Source of the DNA: Rhynchosporium graminicola
Lineage: Eukaryota > Ascomycota > Leotiomycetes > Helotiales > Ploettnerulaceae
Reading direction: 5' to 3'
Assembly: GCA_900074885.1 (NCBI GenBank)
Contig: FJUW01000055.1
Coordinates: 180,600-244,599 of the forward strand
Length of the DNA stretch: 64,000 bases
Positions 1 through 10,735 of this stretch are shown here, one piece after another. A model generated the notes under the pieces. That model worked only from the letters and a program-made list of their open reading frames with translations, made no database searches and was not told where the DNA came from. The first letter of the stretch is position 1. Every line of letters begins with the position of its first letter. Made by a program: the position numbers and the translations under genes.

Positions 1-1896
1 TGGGCGTTGTGCTTATAGGTGAAATTCCATATTCATAATCCTGGTTAGGATGTTGAAGAGGAGGTGAAGAGTCATCGTCATAAGTGTTGTAGTGAGAGCT
101 GTAGTTTGTGACTGTATCGTCGCTTCTCGGATGATCGTCGATGACGCTTGAGCGGCGTAAAGCATCATACCGAGAGCGAGATGTTGTGGTGTGTGCTGGG
201 AAGGAAGGTTCATAACCCCTTCCCCAATCACCACCGGAGAAAGTGAAGAGATCTGGAGCAACGACTCGTTTGCGACCATCATGTGAGAATTGCGCATCAA
301 AGGTAGTCGTGCTCAACGTACTATCCACACTTCCGGCATCGGTCGTCGTATCATCACCCGGTGTATCCCAACCATGACCTTCTCGTCTGCTAGTCACCGT
401 CTCCCCCGCACTTCTAGGACGTATGGAGAGTTGAGATTGGAATGCGTGATGTGCTGTATCTCGGAACGTAGACGTGCTGTTCAGGAAAGTGGTGTTCATG
501 TGGTTTTGCGATAATGTCTCGGTAGAGCTTCTGAAATTGCGTAGAGTGTTTGTACTGATGGTATCTGGTGTAGGAGGAAGGGTGTGTTGATGTTGACGAT
601 CGAAACTCTTCTTGTCGGTGTGTACTGGACGGACTTCTCTAGATCTGCGTCTGTCTTTGATCGCAGCGTCTCTAGCAGAATTGAGGCCTTTCTCCGTTTT
701 CTCCAATGTATGCTTCAGTTTCTCAAGACGCTGTAGGGGTGATTCCAGAACGTCATTGATAGAGAGAAACTGGCTCTTGCGTAGACTTGGGATGACTTTC
801 TGGGGGGTGACAACAGTGTTCGCCGAAGGACGATCATCAACCCATTTCTCAATACTCGAAGATTTCCTATGTCGTCGTGGCTCTTCGGATTCATCCAGAT
901 CTCGTGAAGGTGGTTGTAACTTGGCGCCATAAACACTTATAAAAGAACTCTCGCTCAAAAGACTGAGTCGAGGGCTGTCCATGCCATCTTGAAAGCCTTC
1001 CTCTGGTAATTTCGGTAATGTAGAATCGCTGTGTCCATTATGAGGCAGGTATAAACTCCTCAAAGCTTCGTTCCCTTCAGTGGTCTCGGAGAGGAATGAT
1101 GGCATGCGGGAGATCTTCTTGGGCATTGGCAGGGATTGTGCTTCCTTCTCGAATTGTGGTGGCGAACTGGAGAAGTCGTTATCCTGGGGAGGAAAGTATC
1201 CAGATTCGTAGACCGCATCGAAAGCCTTGACATCCTCTCTCTCCTGGATCAACCTATCAACCTTCTCCTCCAACTGCACGATGATTCCCACTGCTTCCTC
1301 GACAGCCTGATCCCTCTTTTCCAACTCCGCAAGCAAATCGTCGTTGATTTCCGCCAACTCAGCCTGCTCTTCCAGCTTCCTCTCCGCAGCCTCCAATCTG
1401 GCTTCTAGTGTTTCCTGGCGTTGGCGACGGTGGAACAGCTCGAGCTTGAGATCGAAATTCTGCTTATGTAGTGTTGATACAGCCTGCAGATACCATGTTA
1501 GCCACGGTCTCCAATCCAACCCTCGCCTGCCAACCATTCAAGAAAACTCACATCTTCGATCTGCTTAACCCCCATATTCTTCCCAGCTACAATCCCACTC
1601 GAACTCGGTCTGCGATCATCTCTACTCCCCTTGACCGGCGAACTCTGCACACCTCTCTCAACCGCCGGATCAATGCTCCTCCTCCTCTGCCTCGCGCTCT
1701 CGACCTTCCGTTCCCTCAGCCTATCCTGTAGCAAGCTCCCGGATGCACCTCTCGCTGTCAGGTCTTGAACTCGTTGTGGTAGATGTGCTGTCGAGCTATT
1801 GCTTGAGCTGGGCGTCATCCTCGTATTGTGACTGCTGGTGCTGGAATCTGGGCGCGGAAGACCCCGTGCTCTTCTTGATCCTAGGCTTTCCTCCAT
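1..1896 (-). CDS. Centrosomin motif 1 (CM1/Cnn_1N) MTOC protein, 3' end outside window
   Basis: Exons 1552-1896 and <1-1483 with a 68-bp intron (GTGAGT donor, GCTAAC branch site, CAG acceptor). Joining them restores one frame that stays open to base 1, so the C-terminus is missing. Across the junction (residues about 110-135) lies the hallmark HKQNFDLKLELFHRRQRQ, followed by a coiled coil rich in Glu, Leu and Arg (residues about 135-195) and a long Ser/Thr-rich, probably disordered tail. This is the CM1 motif of fungal proteins such as Mto1 and ApsB. In those families it recruits or activates gamma-tubulin complexes at spindle pole bodies or septal microtubule-organising centres. That role is inferred from family knowledge. 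The start is the first ATG of the frame (1896). The same frame is open without ATG back to about 2180, so an upstream exon is possible. Confident on the motif, less on the start. Confidence 0.8.
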
Positions 1897-3623
1897 ATCT
1901 GGACCTTGATCTCCTTTGCCTTTCACGAGAAATTTGATGGGCGACAGACAATCGAACGGTAGAGAGGCTGCGTCACGTATGGAGTGCAGAGGTATATCGG
2001 ACCCAAAGATGTTCGATCTTGATAGAGGTGAGGGCGGGTTGGGGCGTCGAAGGCCAGATCTGTTGCGATTGATTGTGCAGGTGGAATGGACACAATTGTG
2101 CGCGTGTGGGAGAGATCCATTCGAGTTGAGAGTATGCGAGCAGGGCAGGGCGGTGAGGGTGTATTGTTCGATGTGTTATGCGTTGTGAAATCACATTTCG
2201 TGTGTGCCATGCCATGCAATGCAATGCAATGCAGTGCAGTGTAATGCAACGTCATGAGACTATGCGTGTTGGACCGCGAGTGAATAGGGGACAAAGACAC
2301 AAAGATGAGAGAGAGGGTGAAGTGAAGTTTAAAATGGAGTTGAAACAGAAACGAAAGTCAAGATGAAGGGGGGTGCACAGGCAGAGGTACAGGCACAGGC
2401 ACAGGCATAGATAGAGTAGCTCCACAAGGGTGAGTGAGTGAGTGAGGTGAGTTGGTGTTTCCCTTTCCCTTTCCATCATGCCTGTCTTGTCTCCTGTCTC
2501 TAAAGCACTGACTTGACTATAACTTCAGATGAGATGTGACGAGGGTAAGGTAAGGTAAGGTAAGGTCTTCAAGAATGAGAAACCCGTAACTGTAGTACTT
2601 AAGGTGTAGCAGCTATGAATGTATCTCCGACATAAGCGACAAGTATTACTATTCCATAACTTCACTTGTAGGAAGGAGTCTGTCCTCCAATACAATAATA
2701 ATAATAATAATAATGAGTGAGTACAAGCCTCACACGAACTCTCTTCTAGGATACGGGATCGTACAGAACACTTGTGCTCAGTGAGTGAATGATCGACCCG
2801 CATACACGCCCCTTTCCCATCTGGAGATAATCCATTCCATTCCATCCATCCTTTCTTTGCAGCCCCTCCGCGCTTCAAAATGCCAAATCATGCAACTATC
2901 CCCACGCGGGATTCTCCCAAGGAAATCCAACGGTCAGCCAACAGATCCACCCACCTCCCGTAACCACTCACAGCTCTTCTCATCCCCTCCTTCCAGCACA
3001 AGAAGACCCCATCACACACACACACAAAAAAACTCTCAATCAGGACAATTATGCGCTGCTTCATAAATGTGATACTACAAATGATGCATCGCATTGATGT
3101 GCTCTGTGTGCTCAACTGGAAATCCTTGATGTTGTATGCCCCATGTAAAGTGGATATGACGGCTCAGGGGTTTTTGTGATTGAGTACCTAATTGATCCCC
3201 GGTCCCCGACCAATTAAGGAACGGTCCTTGCGGTTCCTACCGGCTCCCCGGAGACTTTCTGCTGCTTTGGGTTAGAGCCCTGCGTCCCGAACCATCGGGC
3301 CTGGTTTAGTGAGGTGGAGGGTTTGGGGGCTTTGAGTTGTGATTGGTTGAGAGGAGGGGAAGATGGACTTTAAGGTTGTGCGAAAGGTGGGTATGGAATT
3401 ATGAAGTATTGGAGAGGCTAAGAGGGTGTGATCTGTGTGGGTTGTCGGAAAGCTCAATCGTCAATTTACACTTTTGCACCTTCTTTCTACCCATGCATGT
3501 GCAGGTGAACTCTGGCTTCAGACAACTCAACAGCTGACGGTATATTTAGAGTATCGGAATGTCTTGAATACAGGAGGGCTCTATTTTTGTGTAAGTAGCA
3601 TCTTTCACACACATACTACGTAG
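1897..3623. other. Upstream spacer with simple repeats
   Basis: No gene is supported. It holds several microsatellites and low-complexity tracts (listed separately) and a CA-rich stretch near 3010-3030. It probably includes the promoter and 5' UTR of the minus-strand CM1 gene. Confidence 0.5.
2213..2714. repeat. Cluster of short tandem repeats
   Basis: Separate microsatellites in 500 bp: degenerate GCAAT/GCAGT units at 2213-2246, a CACAGG-type run near 2385-2408, GAGT units near 2430, GGTAA units at 2543-2566, and an AAT trinucleotide run at 2692-2714. All are in the spacer upstream of the CM1 gene. Confidence 0.8.
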
Positions 3624-6600
3624 TCGATCGGGATTTTGGGCTTCTATCTTTTCATCATGTGGCTCGCTGACCACAGATCCCATGCTTACATTCGTCCTGA
3701 ACACCCTCCAATGCCCACAAAGCCGACCAACATAACATAAGAAGAAACTCCCCTCGAGAACTCAGCGCGCCTCTACCCGCTCTTTCAAATCCTGTCCTTC
3801 GATCTCCAAGCATGAGCCGAATGCGTTTCTTCTTGGCAACATTTCTATCTTGACACCAAGGCCCGGCACCATCTCATACCTGGGTACTCGTAGCTTTCCA
3901 TCGATTCAGAAGCCGTGGAACAATTCCCTCATACCAAATCCGCGATCTGACTCAATCCTTTCTCGATAGAGGAAAGCATATTCTCCAGAATAAACCACTC
4001 AGCCACGAAGCTTACGACTCCAAGCCGACGCCAAGGTCTGCTGAGTGGAGGTGAACCTCCATTTTCATTTCGTGGTTTGCGAGGATAAGCGCCATCCGTG
4101 GATGCCTATTTGAAATGATTTTAGGCGGCGTCGAGTGCAATGGCTTTAAAAGGTCGAGATATTCAGGTGATTTCATCCATAATCTTAATATTGAGACTTA
4201 GAGAGATCTACACATCTTCGAAAACCTAGGTAATCAAGCTTCAAAAGAGCCAGAGCCAGAGCCAGATCCAGACATTGAGCTATAAGACCAGCCGTGAATT
4301 AGCCACCGATGCCAATCATAAGCGAAGCAGTAGATCAAATGGGGTTTGAGGGGCGTACTTCTGCCTTTGATTTGAGTAATTCCGAAGAAGTCCTTCACGT
4401 ATGAATTTCTTCATCAACTCCCTCGTTTTCCATCCCCACAAAGATCGAGAGCAATAGCATCTTTTCCTCCATCAGCCAGACCCAGCCGCGAAGTCATGGT
4501 CCCGTCAATTCAAGTTCTATAATGAGAAATTTTTCAACACTTCTTTGCACTAGTTATTTGTCGAAAATATAGAAGGATATCAAGGTTCCTCTCTCTCTTC
4601 AGACACTGGTCCTCTCACCGGGAGGCTTAGAAGTAGCATTTCTCAAGCTGCGTGAAGACTCACATAGCAACTGACTTGGCCATGACGTAAATCCGTCAGA
4701 AGATTGTCAACTTCCTTGACGATCAAGTGAGAGCTTTGCGAATAGTGTCTGTGATCTTGTAATTACTATTTTAGAATTCAAAGATAGTGGAAGATAGTCA
4801 ATCCAATGAGCGAGCTGGGAATTGAAGGATCCGTAAAATATTATGAAGGATAGCAGCTGGAAAGCAGGGAGTTATCAGAGTAAGATGAAATAAACTAGGG
4901 AGAAAGTAGAAGAAGATATCAGAAGATGGGGAAAGAAGATCATGAATCGAGAAAGGTATGCAGTAGATGCCTTTAGTCTCGAGAAGAAATGCAAATCCGT
5001 GTAAGGTCTAGATCTATTATTGAGCAAGTTCTATTGATACATACCCTGGAAATACTTATAATCGTCAGTTCAATTAATTCAAAGGAATGTCTCTACTTCG
5101 TAACCATATGCAAGTATAAGTAGATAGCATCACCCATCGAGCCAATCCGTCCTCCGTGCTCCTTCCAAGTCAACAATGACCGCTGGCTGACTCAGCAGCA
5201 TACCGCCCCAAAATGCCAAATCACGAGAAAAAGCTCAATCGCACGCAATCGCCCCTGTCACGCTAAGACACCCTCTCAGCGAATCAGCGCTCTCCTCTCT
5301 CACAGGACTATATGAACATTGCCATCACTCTTCGATTTCCTTCCCTCCCCATCACATCTCGTCGAGTATATCCTCACGAATTCCGGTCTCATTGACCTCT
5401 TCTTTCTACAATGTCTCGTCGTCTCTCCCTCGTTTTTTCCTCGCGATTTCTTGAGTGAGAAGAGCGAGAGTTTGTGTGGCATGACACATGCTTCGTGTGC
5501 GGGGTCCAATCAGATGGCCGACGGTGGGTTTCTCACTTTTGCGCTGCGCATAAGTCGCAGCGAGGAGAAGCGATGAGAGGAAGGGAAGAAGGCCTCTGAG
5601 GTCCGGACGGAAGGCCAGCGGCGGCTTAGGAAAAGATATACGGACAGGACAGCACAGGCAGAGCCAGACCAGAGCAAGCGCTCCTCAGCTTTGGCAGGAC
5701 GTGGTATGTGTGCGATTGATTGCGGTGTCTATTACTTTCATTTGTTTCTACTACGCTTGTTCTAGTACTTTCGTTTTCCTTGACAGATTCTCCTTGCTTC
5801 TTTCTTTCTCTATTTCATTCACTCTAGCCGAACTTTGGACATCATTCTCGTTGCCCTCTACATTATCTCCCGGTAAGAGGAAGCATTTTACTTTTGGGCT
5901 CAAAGTCAGATCTACACACGCGGCCACCACCACACAACATCGGCATTGGCCAAGTCGTCTCACAACCCCACTATCGACCCTATCGCTGATCCGATGACCC
6001 CGCCAACAAACCCACGCTTTGTTGTCATTGGTTCAAATCCAGACCAAATTTCGAGCGTCGCCGAAACGAACGGCGGTGACTACCTTGATGAGCAGATTTA
6101 TTACGACAGCCCTGCATGGCGGTGGATGGTTGAGATATGGCTTGCCATTGGCTAGAAGAGGTTTGAGGAGGTAGGGAACGCTGTGGGTAGGAGGGAAATA
6201 CGAACGAGCTGGTCTACCAACGCGCGGGCGAGCAGGAGAGCTATTTCGAAGGAACGAGGAGGAAGAAATGCAAGGAAAGATGTTGGATGAAGAAAGAAAT
6301 GCCGAATGGCGAGGCTCAGGATTTATGCTACAAATCGTCTGGGCCGAAGTTCAAATGGCTTCGAAAGGGCGGAACACATTGCAACCTGGATGTAGGTGTG
6401 TCTCATTTGGGTTTGTGCCAGAGGAGCATCCTTGATTAGACTGCATCAGTCTATCAGCGGGTTCGGGCAAGCGACCTGGTCCTACGATGTAGGTTCTGGC
6501 ATCGCTCCTCTTGAGTAGCGCAGTGCCCGTTGGAATGTGTTGGAAGGCTCGTACACATCTGCTCTTTCATCTCCTACACACCTACAATTATTCAATTATT

Positions 6601-6740
6601 CAAATCGTTTACACCCTCAAAACTGTCTTATCTGTTCACAAAGATTGGAGATCGCTACAAGTATCCTTGACACTGCTTCCGTTGCATCAAGTACATCCAC
6701 ATCGACTCGCTTTTCTATCATCATAACAACTCATTCAATT
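3624..6740. other. Long spacer, no supportable gene
   Basis: Between about 3624 and 5300 no frame on either strand reaches 60 codons, although base composition looks ordinary. From 5300 to 6500 there are short open frames (for example one ending at 6155) but no domain, no convincing splice pattern and no in-frame ATG start of useful length. The 6500-6740 part is pyrimidine-rich and probably serves as 5' UTR and promoter of the cysteine dioxygenase gene. Confidence 0.4.
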
Positions 6741-7921
6741 ATGCCTCCCCTCAAACCCAAAACCATGCTTACCCTGCGCTCGAAGATTCCCTTCCAAACA
6801 ACACCTCACAACACAGCAATGCATCGGACTCTGACCGCAACAGCACAAAACAACACATTTCTCACACCACGGAAAACAAGTTCGCAGTCAAGCTCAAGCC
6901 CTCTCCTTCATCCAAATACAACCTCAACCACGACAGGTTTGTTCCCTCCTCTATCTCCATCATATCTATATCGGGATTCCGTCTAACATGTAACCAGCAT
7001 TTCGCACACCTCTTGCACCAAAGACCATAATACCAACATCGCCAAATCCATTCGACACCCTCCTCAACTCCCTAACTCTCGCCCTCACATCTCCCTCATC
7101 CCAACCCTCCCCGTCCCACCCTTTCTCCCCCTCCCTCCCAGCTCTCCACGATCTCCTCCGAAACTACACCTCCAATCCTACACACTGGTACGTCCATCTT
7201 CCTTGCTCCTTCGCAAAAACCTGCATCCCTCGCTCCCAACCCCCTCAAATCACATACCTCCCATACTAAACTAAACTCCCCACAGGGCCAAATACGCACA
7301 CGCCAACCCCCAGAAGAAATACACACGTAACCTCATCACCGAAGTCCCCGGTATATTCAATCTCCTCCTCTTAGTCTGGACGCCCGGCATGAGGAGTCCG
7401 GTGCACGATCATGCCGGAAGTCATTGTTTGATGAAAGTGTTGAGTGGGCGATTGAGTGAAGTGCGGTGGGCGATGCCCGAGAGTTCGACAGAGGAGCTGG
7501 AAGGGAGGGAGGGAGATAGAGAGGCGTTGAAAGAGATAGGCAGGAAGGAGTTCAAAGAGGGGAAAGTGGCGTACATCTCTGATCGGCTGGGTTTGCATGA
7601 GATTATCAATCCGAGTGAGGGGGAGTACGCCGTTAGTCTGCATCGTGAGTATCTTTCTTGCTTTCTTTCTTCTTGTTCTACCCTTCATCTGTGATTCCCC
7701 CTCAAATTCATCTCTCCCCATCTACTCCATGCTCGCCTCTATCCCCCCCTCCCCATTCTCAAAAATGAAACCAAAATCCCAACTCACCTTCCAAAACAGT
7801 CTACACCCCACCCAACGCAGCCACCTATGGCTGCCACATCTACGATCCCACAACAGGCGAATCAAAACACGTCATGCAAGGCTCTTATGATTCCGTCCGA
7901 GGAATCGTCAATTCTTCATGA
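6741..7921 (+). CDS. Cysteine dioxygenase
   Basis: Exons 6741-6936, 6998-7187, 7286-7644 and 7800-7921 (867 nt, 288 aa). The enzyme oxidises L-cysteine to cysteine sulfinate in the cytosol using non-haem iron (EC 1.13.11.20), the first step of cysteine catabolism to taurine or sulfite. Seen: cupin motif SPVHDHAGSHC with iron ligands H169 and H171. Cys176 is spaced as in mammalian CDO for the Cys-Tyr cofactor. The third-His region GLHEI and the partner-Tyr block SLHLYTPP are also present; SLHLYTPP is made only by splicing exon 3 to exon 4. The introns have GTTTGT, GTACGT and GTGAGT donors. Odd: the first 70-odd residues are a Ser/Thr-rich extension not typical of the family. Another frame of exon 1 also looks protein-like but cannot be spliced in phase. 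The catalytic part is certain, the N-terminus less so. Confidence 0.88.
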
Positions 7922-8817
7922 ATCGTCTTTTTATTCATGAATTCAATCATTGTTAAAGAAATTATTCACATAGCCAGTCTCATTCTTTTAAATTTTTTTT
8001 GGGTCATAGGAGATCAAGCAAGATGGCGTTTGGTGTTGTGCTTCCTAGGTACCTATCTATCAGCGAGCTAGGTTTTTTGGGGGGATATTGTGAATGAGGA
8101 ATGTTTTCTGGGGGCTGGATTTAGGTGAGAGAAGAGGGGGGAGGGATGGAGGGAGGGAAGGGGAGAGGGTAGGCTGTTTGAGGGAAGAGAGAGGGAGGGA
8201 GAGAGATCAGGATACTTGGTAGTCTTGTCAACTAAACAACGATGACGATAGACAATACCATCACGAACTTTCCCGAGAGAAACATCATCTCTTTTTCTAT
8301 CCCTATTAGCTAGCTGCCTTGGGATATAATTAGTATTCCGTCTTCCGAGACGAACTCTCCGCGCCGTATATGAGTGATGATTTACCATATCCCATTGTGA
8401 TGCTATGGACATAATGAACTGGCCATACTCTGGTTTTCACGATTTAATTCTTTTCGTGTATACAGTGGGATCCGAAGGGGCAGCAGGGAAGAGATGATTT
8501 TGGGCAGGTTCCTCACGCCAAAAACTCTTTGTCGCCGCGACGTAGCGTGGAACCCACCTCCAGCCACCCACCTAGCCTAGGTGGACGTGAGTTGGTCATT
8601 CTTCGCACCAGAACGAACCTCGCTATTCCTCCACATTCCTAAACCAACAAAAAGACTTGTTTGTTTGTGCGTCTGGGGAGGGAAATAAAAACCCTCCTTC
8701 TTTTAAAACTCAGGTCACCAAGATAAAGAAGAAAAACAAGAAGAGGTTTTCCTGAGATTTATGGACCGAGAGAAAGAATCGAACAGATAAGCAAACGGGG
8801 CAAAAAAAATGTGCATC
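7922..8817. other. Spacer
   Basis: AT-rich just after the cysteine dioxygenase stop (probable 3' UTR, near 7920-8000), then a G/A-rich tract (8100-8210). No gene seen. A short perfect palindrome is listed separately. Confidence 0.5.
8568..8584. repeat. Short perfect inverted repeat
   Basis: CCACCTAG and CTAGGTGG flank a single C, giving a 17-bp palindrome about 230 bp from the tRNA gene. It could be a protein-binding site or chance; no function is assigned. Confidence 0.5.
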
Positions 8818-8889
8818 TGAGCCATGCAGGGGTCGAACCTACAATCTCTTGATTCGAAGTCAAGCGCCATGCCATTAGGCCAATGGCCC
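8818..8889 (-). tRNA. tRNA-Arg (anticodon TCG)
   Basis: The minus strand folds as a complete cloverleaf. The 7-bp acceptor stem is GGGCCAT with ATGGCTC (one G-U pair) and the discriminator base is A. The anticodon arm has stem CTTGA/TCAAG and loop CTTCGAA, giving anticodon TCG, which reads CGA arginine codons. The T arm is GTAGG-TTCGACC-CCTGC. There is no intron. Box A and box B promoter elements lie inside the gene as usual for RNA polymerase III. Confidence 0.93.
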
Positions 8890-9523
8890 GATTAGATCAC
8901 TTCCAGGTGGATGACGAGACGCTCTTATTCATTTATATAATGGATACTAATACGGTGCGCTCGAGTGTGGACCTGTGCGCAGGTGGGGTTGAAGTGAAGC
9001 GAGGAATGGGCTCGGTAATGCCGTGTTTTTGTTTGTCTTTGGTGGCGTTCTGTAGTATACTTGTTTTCAACTCAAATGTCTCTAAGACTCTCCACGCCAC
9101 AGCGCTCACACTTTAGACTCATTGAAGGCAGCGGCCCTATGTAACATTCCGAAAGAAGCGGATCAGTGCTATGCTTATGGCCATGGTGACTAGGTGACAG
9201 TACTCCTCCTGCCATAAATATGTATGAGAACAGAGAGTATCAAGGGATGGCACCACGTCGCATGGGGATCACCTCGCATCGGCTGAAACTACGAAATTAG
9301 GGCTCTGAATAGTCAATCATCCTGTGAGATGCAACAAGGCTTCAGGCGCCTTTCTCGCAAGCTCACTCGTCAGTTCAATATCTCGTTAAAACTTGTACCA
9401 CCTTACCCCGCTATCTCAGTATATCTATATCTACTTAGTCACTTCCACTTCTATCCATCTGTACTACTTGTCTATGTTTCGATCAGCTCTATCAGTTACT
9501 TGCTATCACCACGATCCAACGCC
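8890..9523. other. Spacer, 5' region of the zinc-finger gene
   Basis: No separate gene is supported. The zinc-finger reading frame is open upstream to an ATG at 9329, but that extension encodes a hydrophobic, non-conserved-looking stretch and is more likely 5' UTR. Confidence 0.5.
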
Positions 9524-10735
9524 ATGACTTCTATCAAACACCAAGACTCTGTCGAGCACTGTCCCTGCTCCTACTGCATCCGTCTAGACAGCTACATAGC
9601 ACTACTCGAAGCCCAGCTACCACCGGTTTCCTGTCCCGAATGCAAACAGAGTTTCTCACATAAAGCATCTCTCATCGCTCACCAGCGCGAGAAACTCCAT
9701 GCCTTCTGCAACCACTGTAGCATTCTCTTTCCCACAAGAGAGCTACACGAATCGCACGCCCAATCGCACACTCCCGTCCCAGTAAGACAGCCAACGCCCG
9801 CAACACAATTCCGATGCTGCGACTGCAAGCGCAACTTCAGAAGTGAAGACGCACTGACAAACCATCTCCGATGCAGAGGTATCCACAAACCGAGCAAGGG
9901 AGGCAAGAACACGAAGAAACAGGAACAGGCTCGCTCAGAGCAAGTGACTCCGCAAACGAGATGCGAGAAGTGCAAGAAGTCTTTCAAGAATCAGGATTCG
10001 CTTACGCAACACTTATCGTCAGTACGCCATCATCCACTGAGCAACATCAAGTGTCTAGCGGACGCGAAATGTAAAAAGCATTTCAACTGCCCATCGGCGC
10101 AATTGCTCCATCTAGAGAGCGGGAAATGTACATCAGGGATGACGAAGACGATTCTGAATAATGCTATTGCATCGAAAGACACAGCACGGATCATCACATC
10201 ACGGGCTGTTTTGCCGCAGCGCTTGCTAGGAAACCAATCCGTGTCTACAAGTTCGACATCGCAATCCCGAAGTCCGATACTGACTCCTACATCGACCACA
10301 TTTTCCGGGTCCTATCCGTCCTCTGTGGTCCTCACACCTGTATCTGCTTCATCAAACACCGCAAACTTTCACTCTGCACTCACCGAGCGCCTTCGTGCCC
10401 AAAATGGCTTTCACAAATGTCACCTCTGCCCGCCGTCCCGGAAACGGCAATACACGACCAGTGGACTGCAGAGCCATCTATCATCAAGTGTACATGCGCA
10501 AGTCTCTGTCATCTTGCCAGCACCTGACGATATATCGTTCCATTGCCCACGCACCTTAGTGCGTGGAGGTGTTCAGAAAAAACCCGTGAAGCATTTCGCG
10601 ACTGTGAGTGCGCTGGCACAGCATCTTGAGAGCGGTGCTTGCGAAGGAGGCATAGGGACGATGCGAAGTGTGATCAAGTATGTGCAGGAGGAGATGAAGG
10701 GTGCTGGGTTTGGCGAGATGAAATTACTCAGCTAG
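9524..10735 (+). CDS. C2H2 zinc-finger protein
   Basis: Single exon, 403 aa from the ATG at 9524. It carries about seven Cys/His modules: residues 37-59, 62-82, 98-121, 147-170, 177-202, 299-324 and 341-373. The first four look like classic C-x2-C...H fingers (CPEC, CNHC, CCDC, CEKC). The last three have irregular spacing. Between them is a Ser/Thr-rich linker (about 225-285). Such arrays usually bind DNA or RNA, so a nuclear role is inferred, but the target is unknown. I chose 9524 over the in-frame ATG at 9329 because the upstream 65 residues are a hydrophobic Tyr/Leu/Ser stretch unlike a nuclear protein. I do not recognise a specific orthologue. Confidence 0.8.
   Translation: MTSIKHQDSVEHCPCSYCIRLDSYIALLEAQLPPVSCPECKQSFSHKASLIAHQREKLHAFCNHCSILFPTRELHESHAQSHTPVPVRQPTPATQFRCCDCKRNFRSEDALTNHLRCRGIHKPSKGGKNTKKQEQARSEQVTPQTRCEKCKKSFKNQDSLTQHLSSVRHHPLSNIKCLADAKCKKHFNCPSAQLLHLESGKCTSGMTKTILNNAIASKDTARIITSRAVLPQRLLGNQSVSTSSTSQSRSPILTPTSTTFSGSYPSSVVLTPVSASSNTANFHSALTERLRAQNGFHKCHLCPPSRKRQYTTSGLQSHLSSSVHAQVSVILPAPDDISFHCPRTLVRGGVQKKPVKHFATVSALAQHLESGACEGGIGTMRSVIKYVQEEMKGAGFGEMKLLS

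Noticed and set aside
5994..6155. Short plus-strand frame with protein-like composition
   Set aside because: Only about 53 codons from the first ATG, no domain, and no convincing upstream exon.
9329..9523. Longer start for the zinc-finger protein
   Set aside because: The added 65 residues are hydrophobic and unlike the rest; the ATG at 9524 begins the Cys/His-rich protein.
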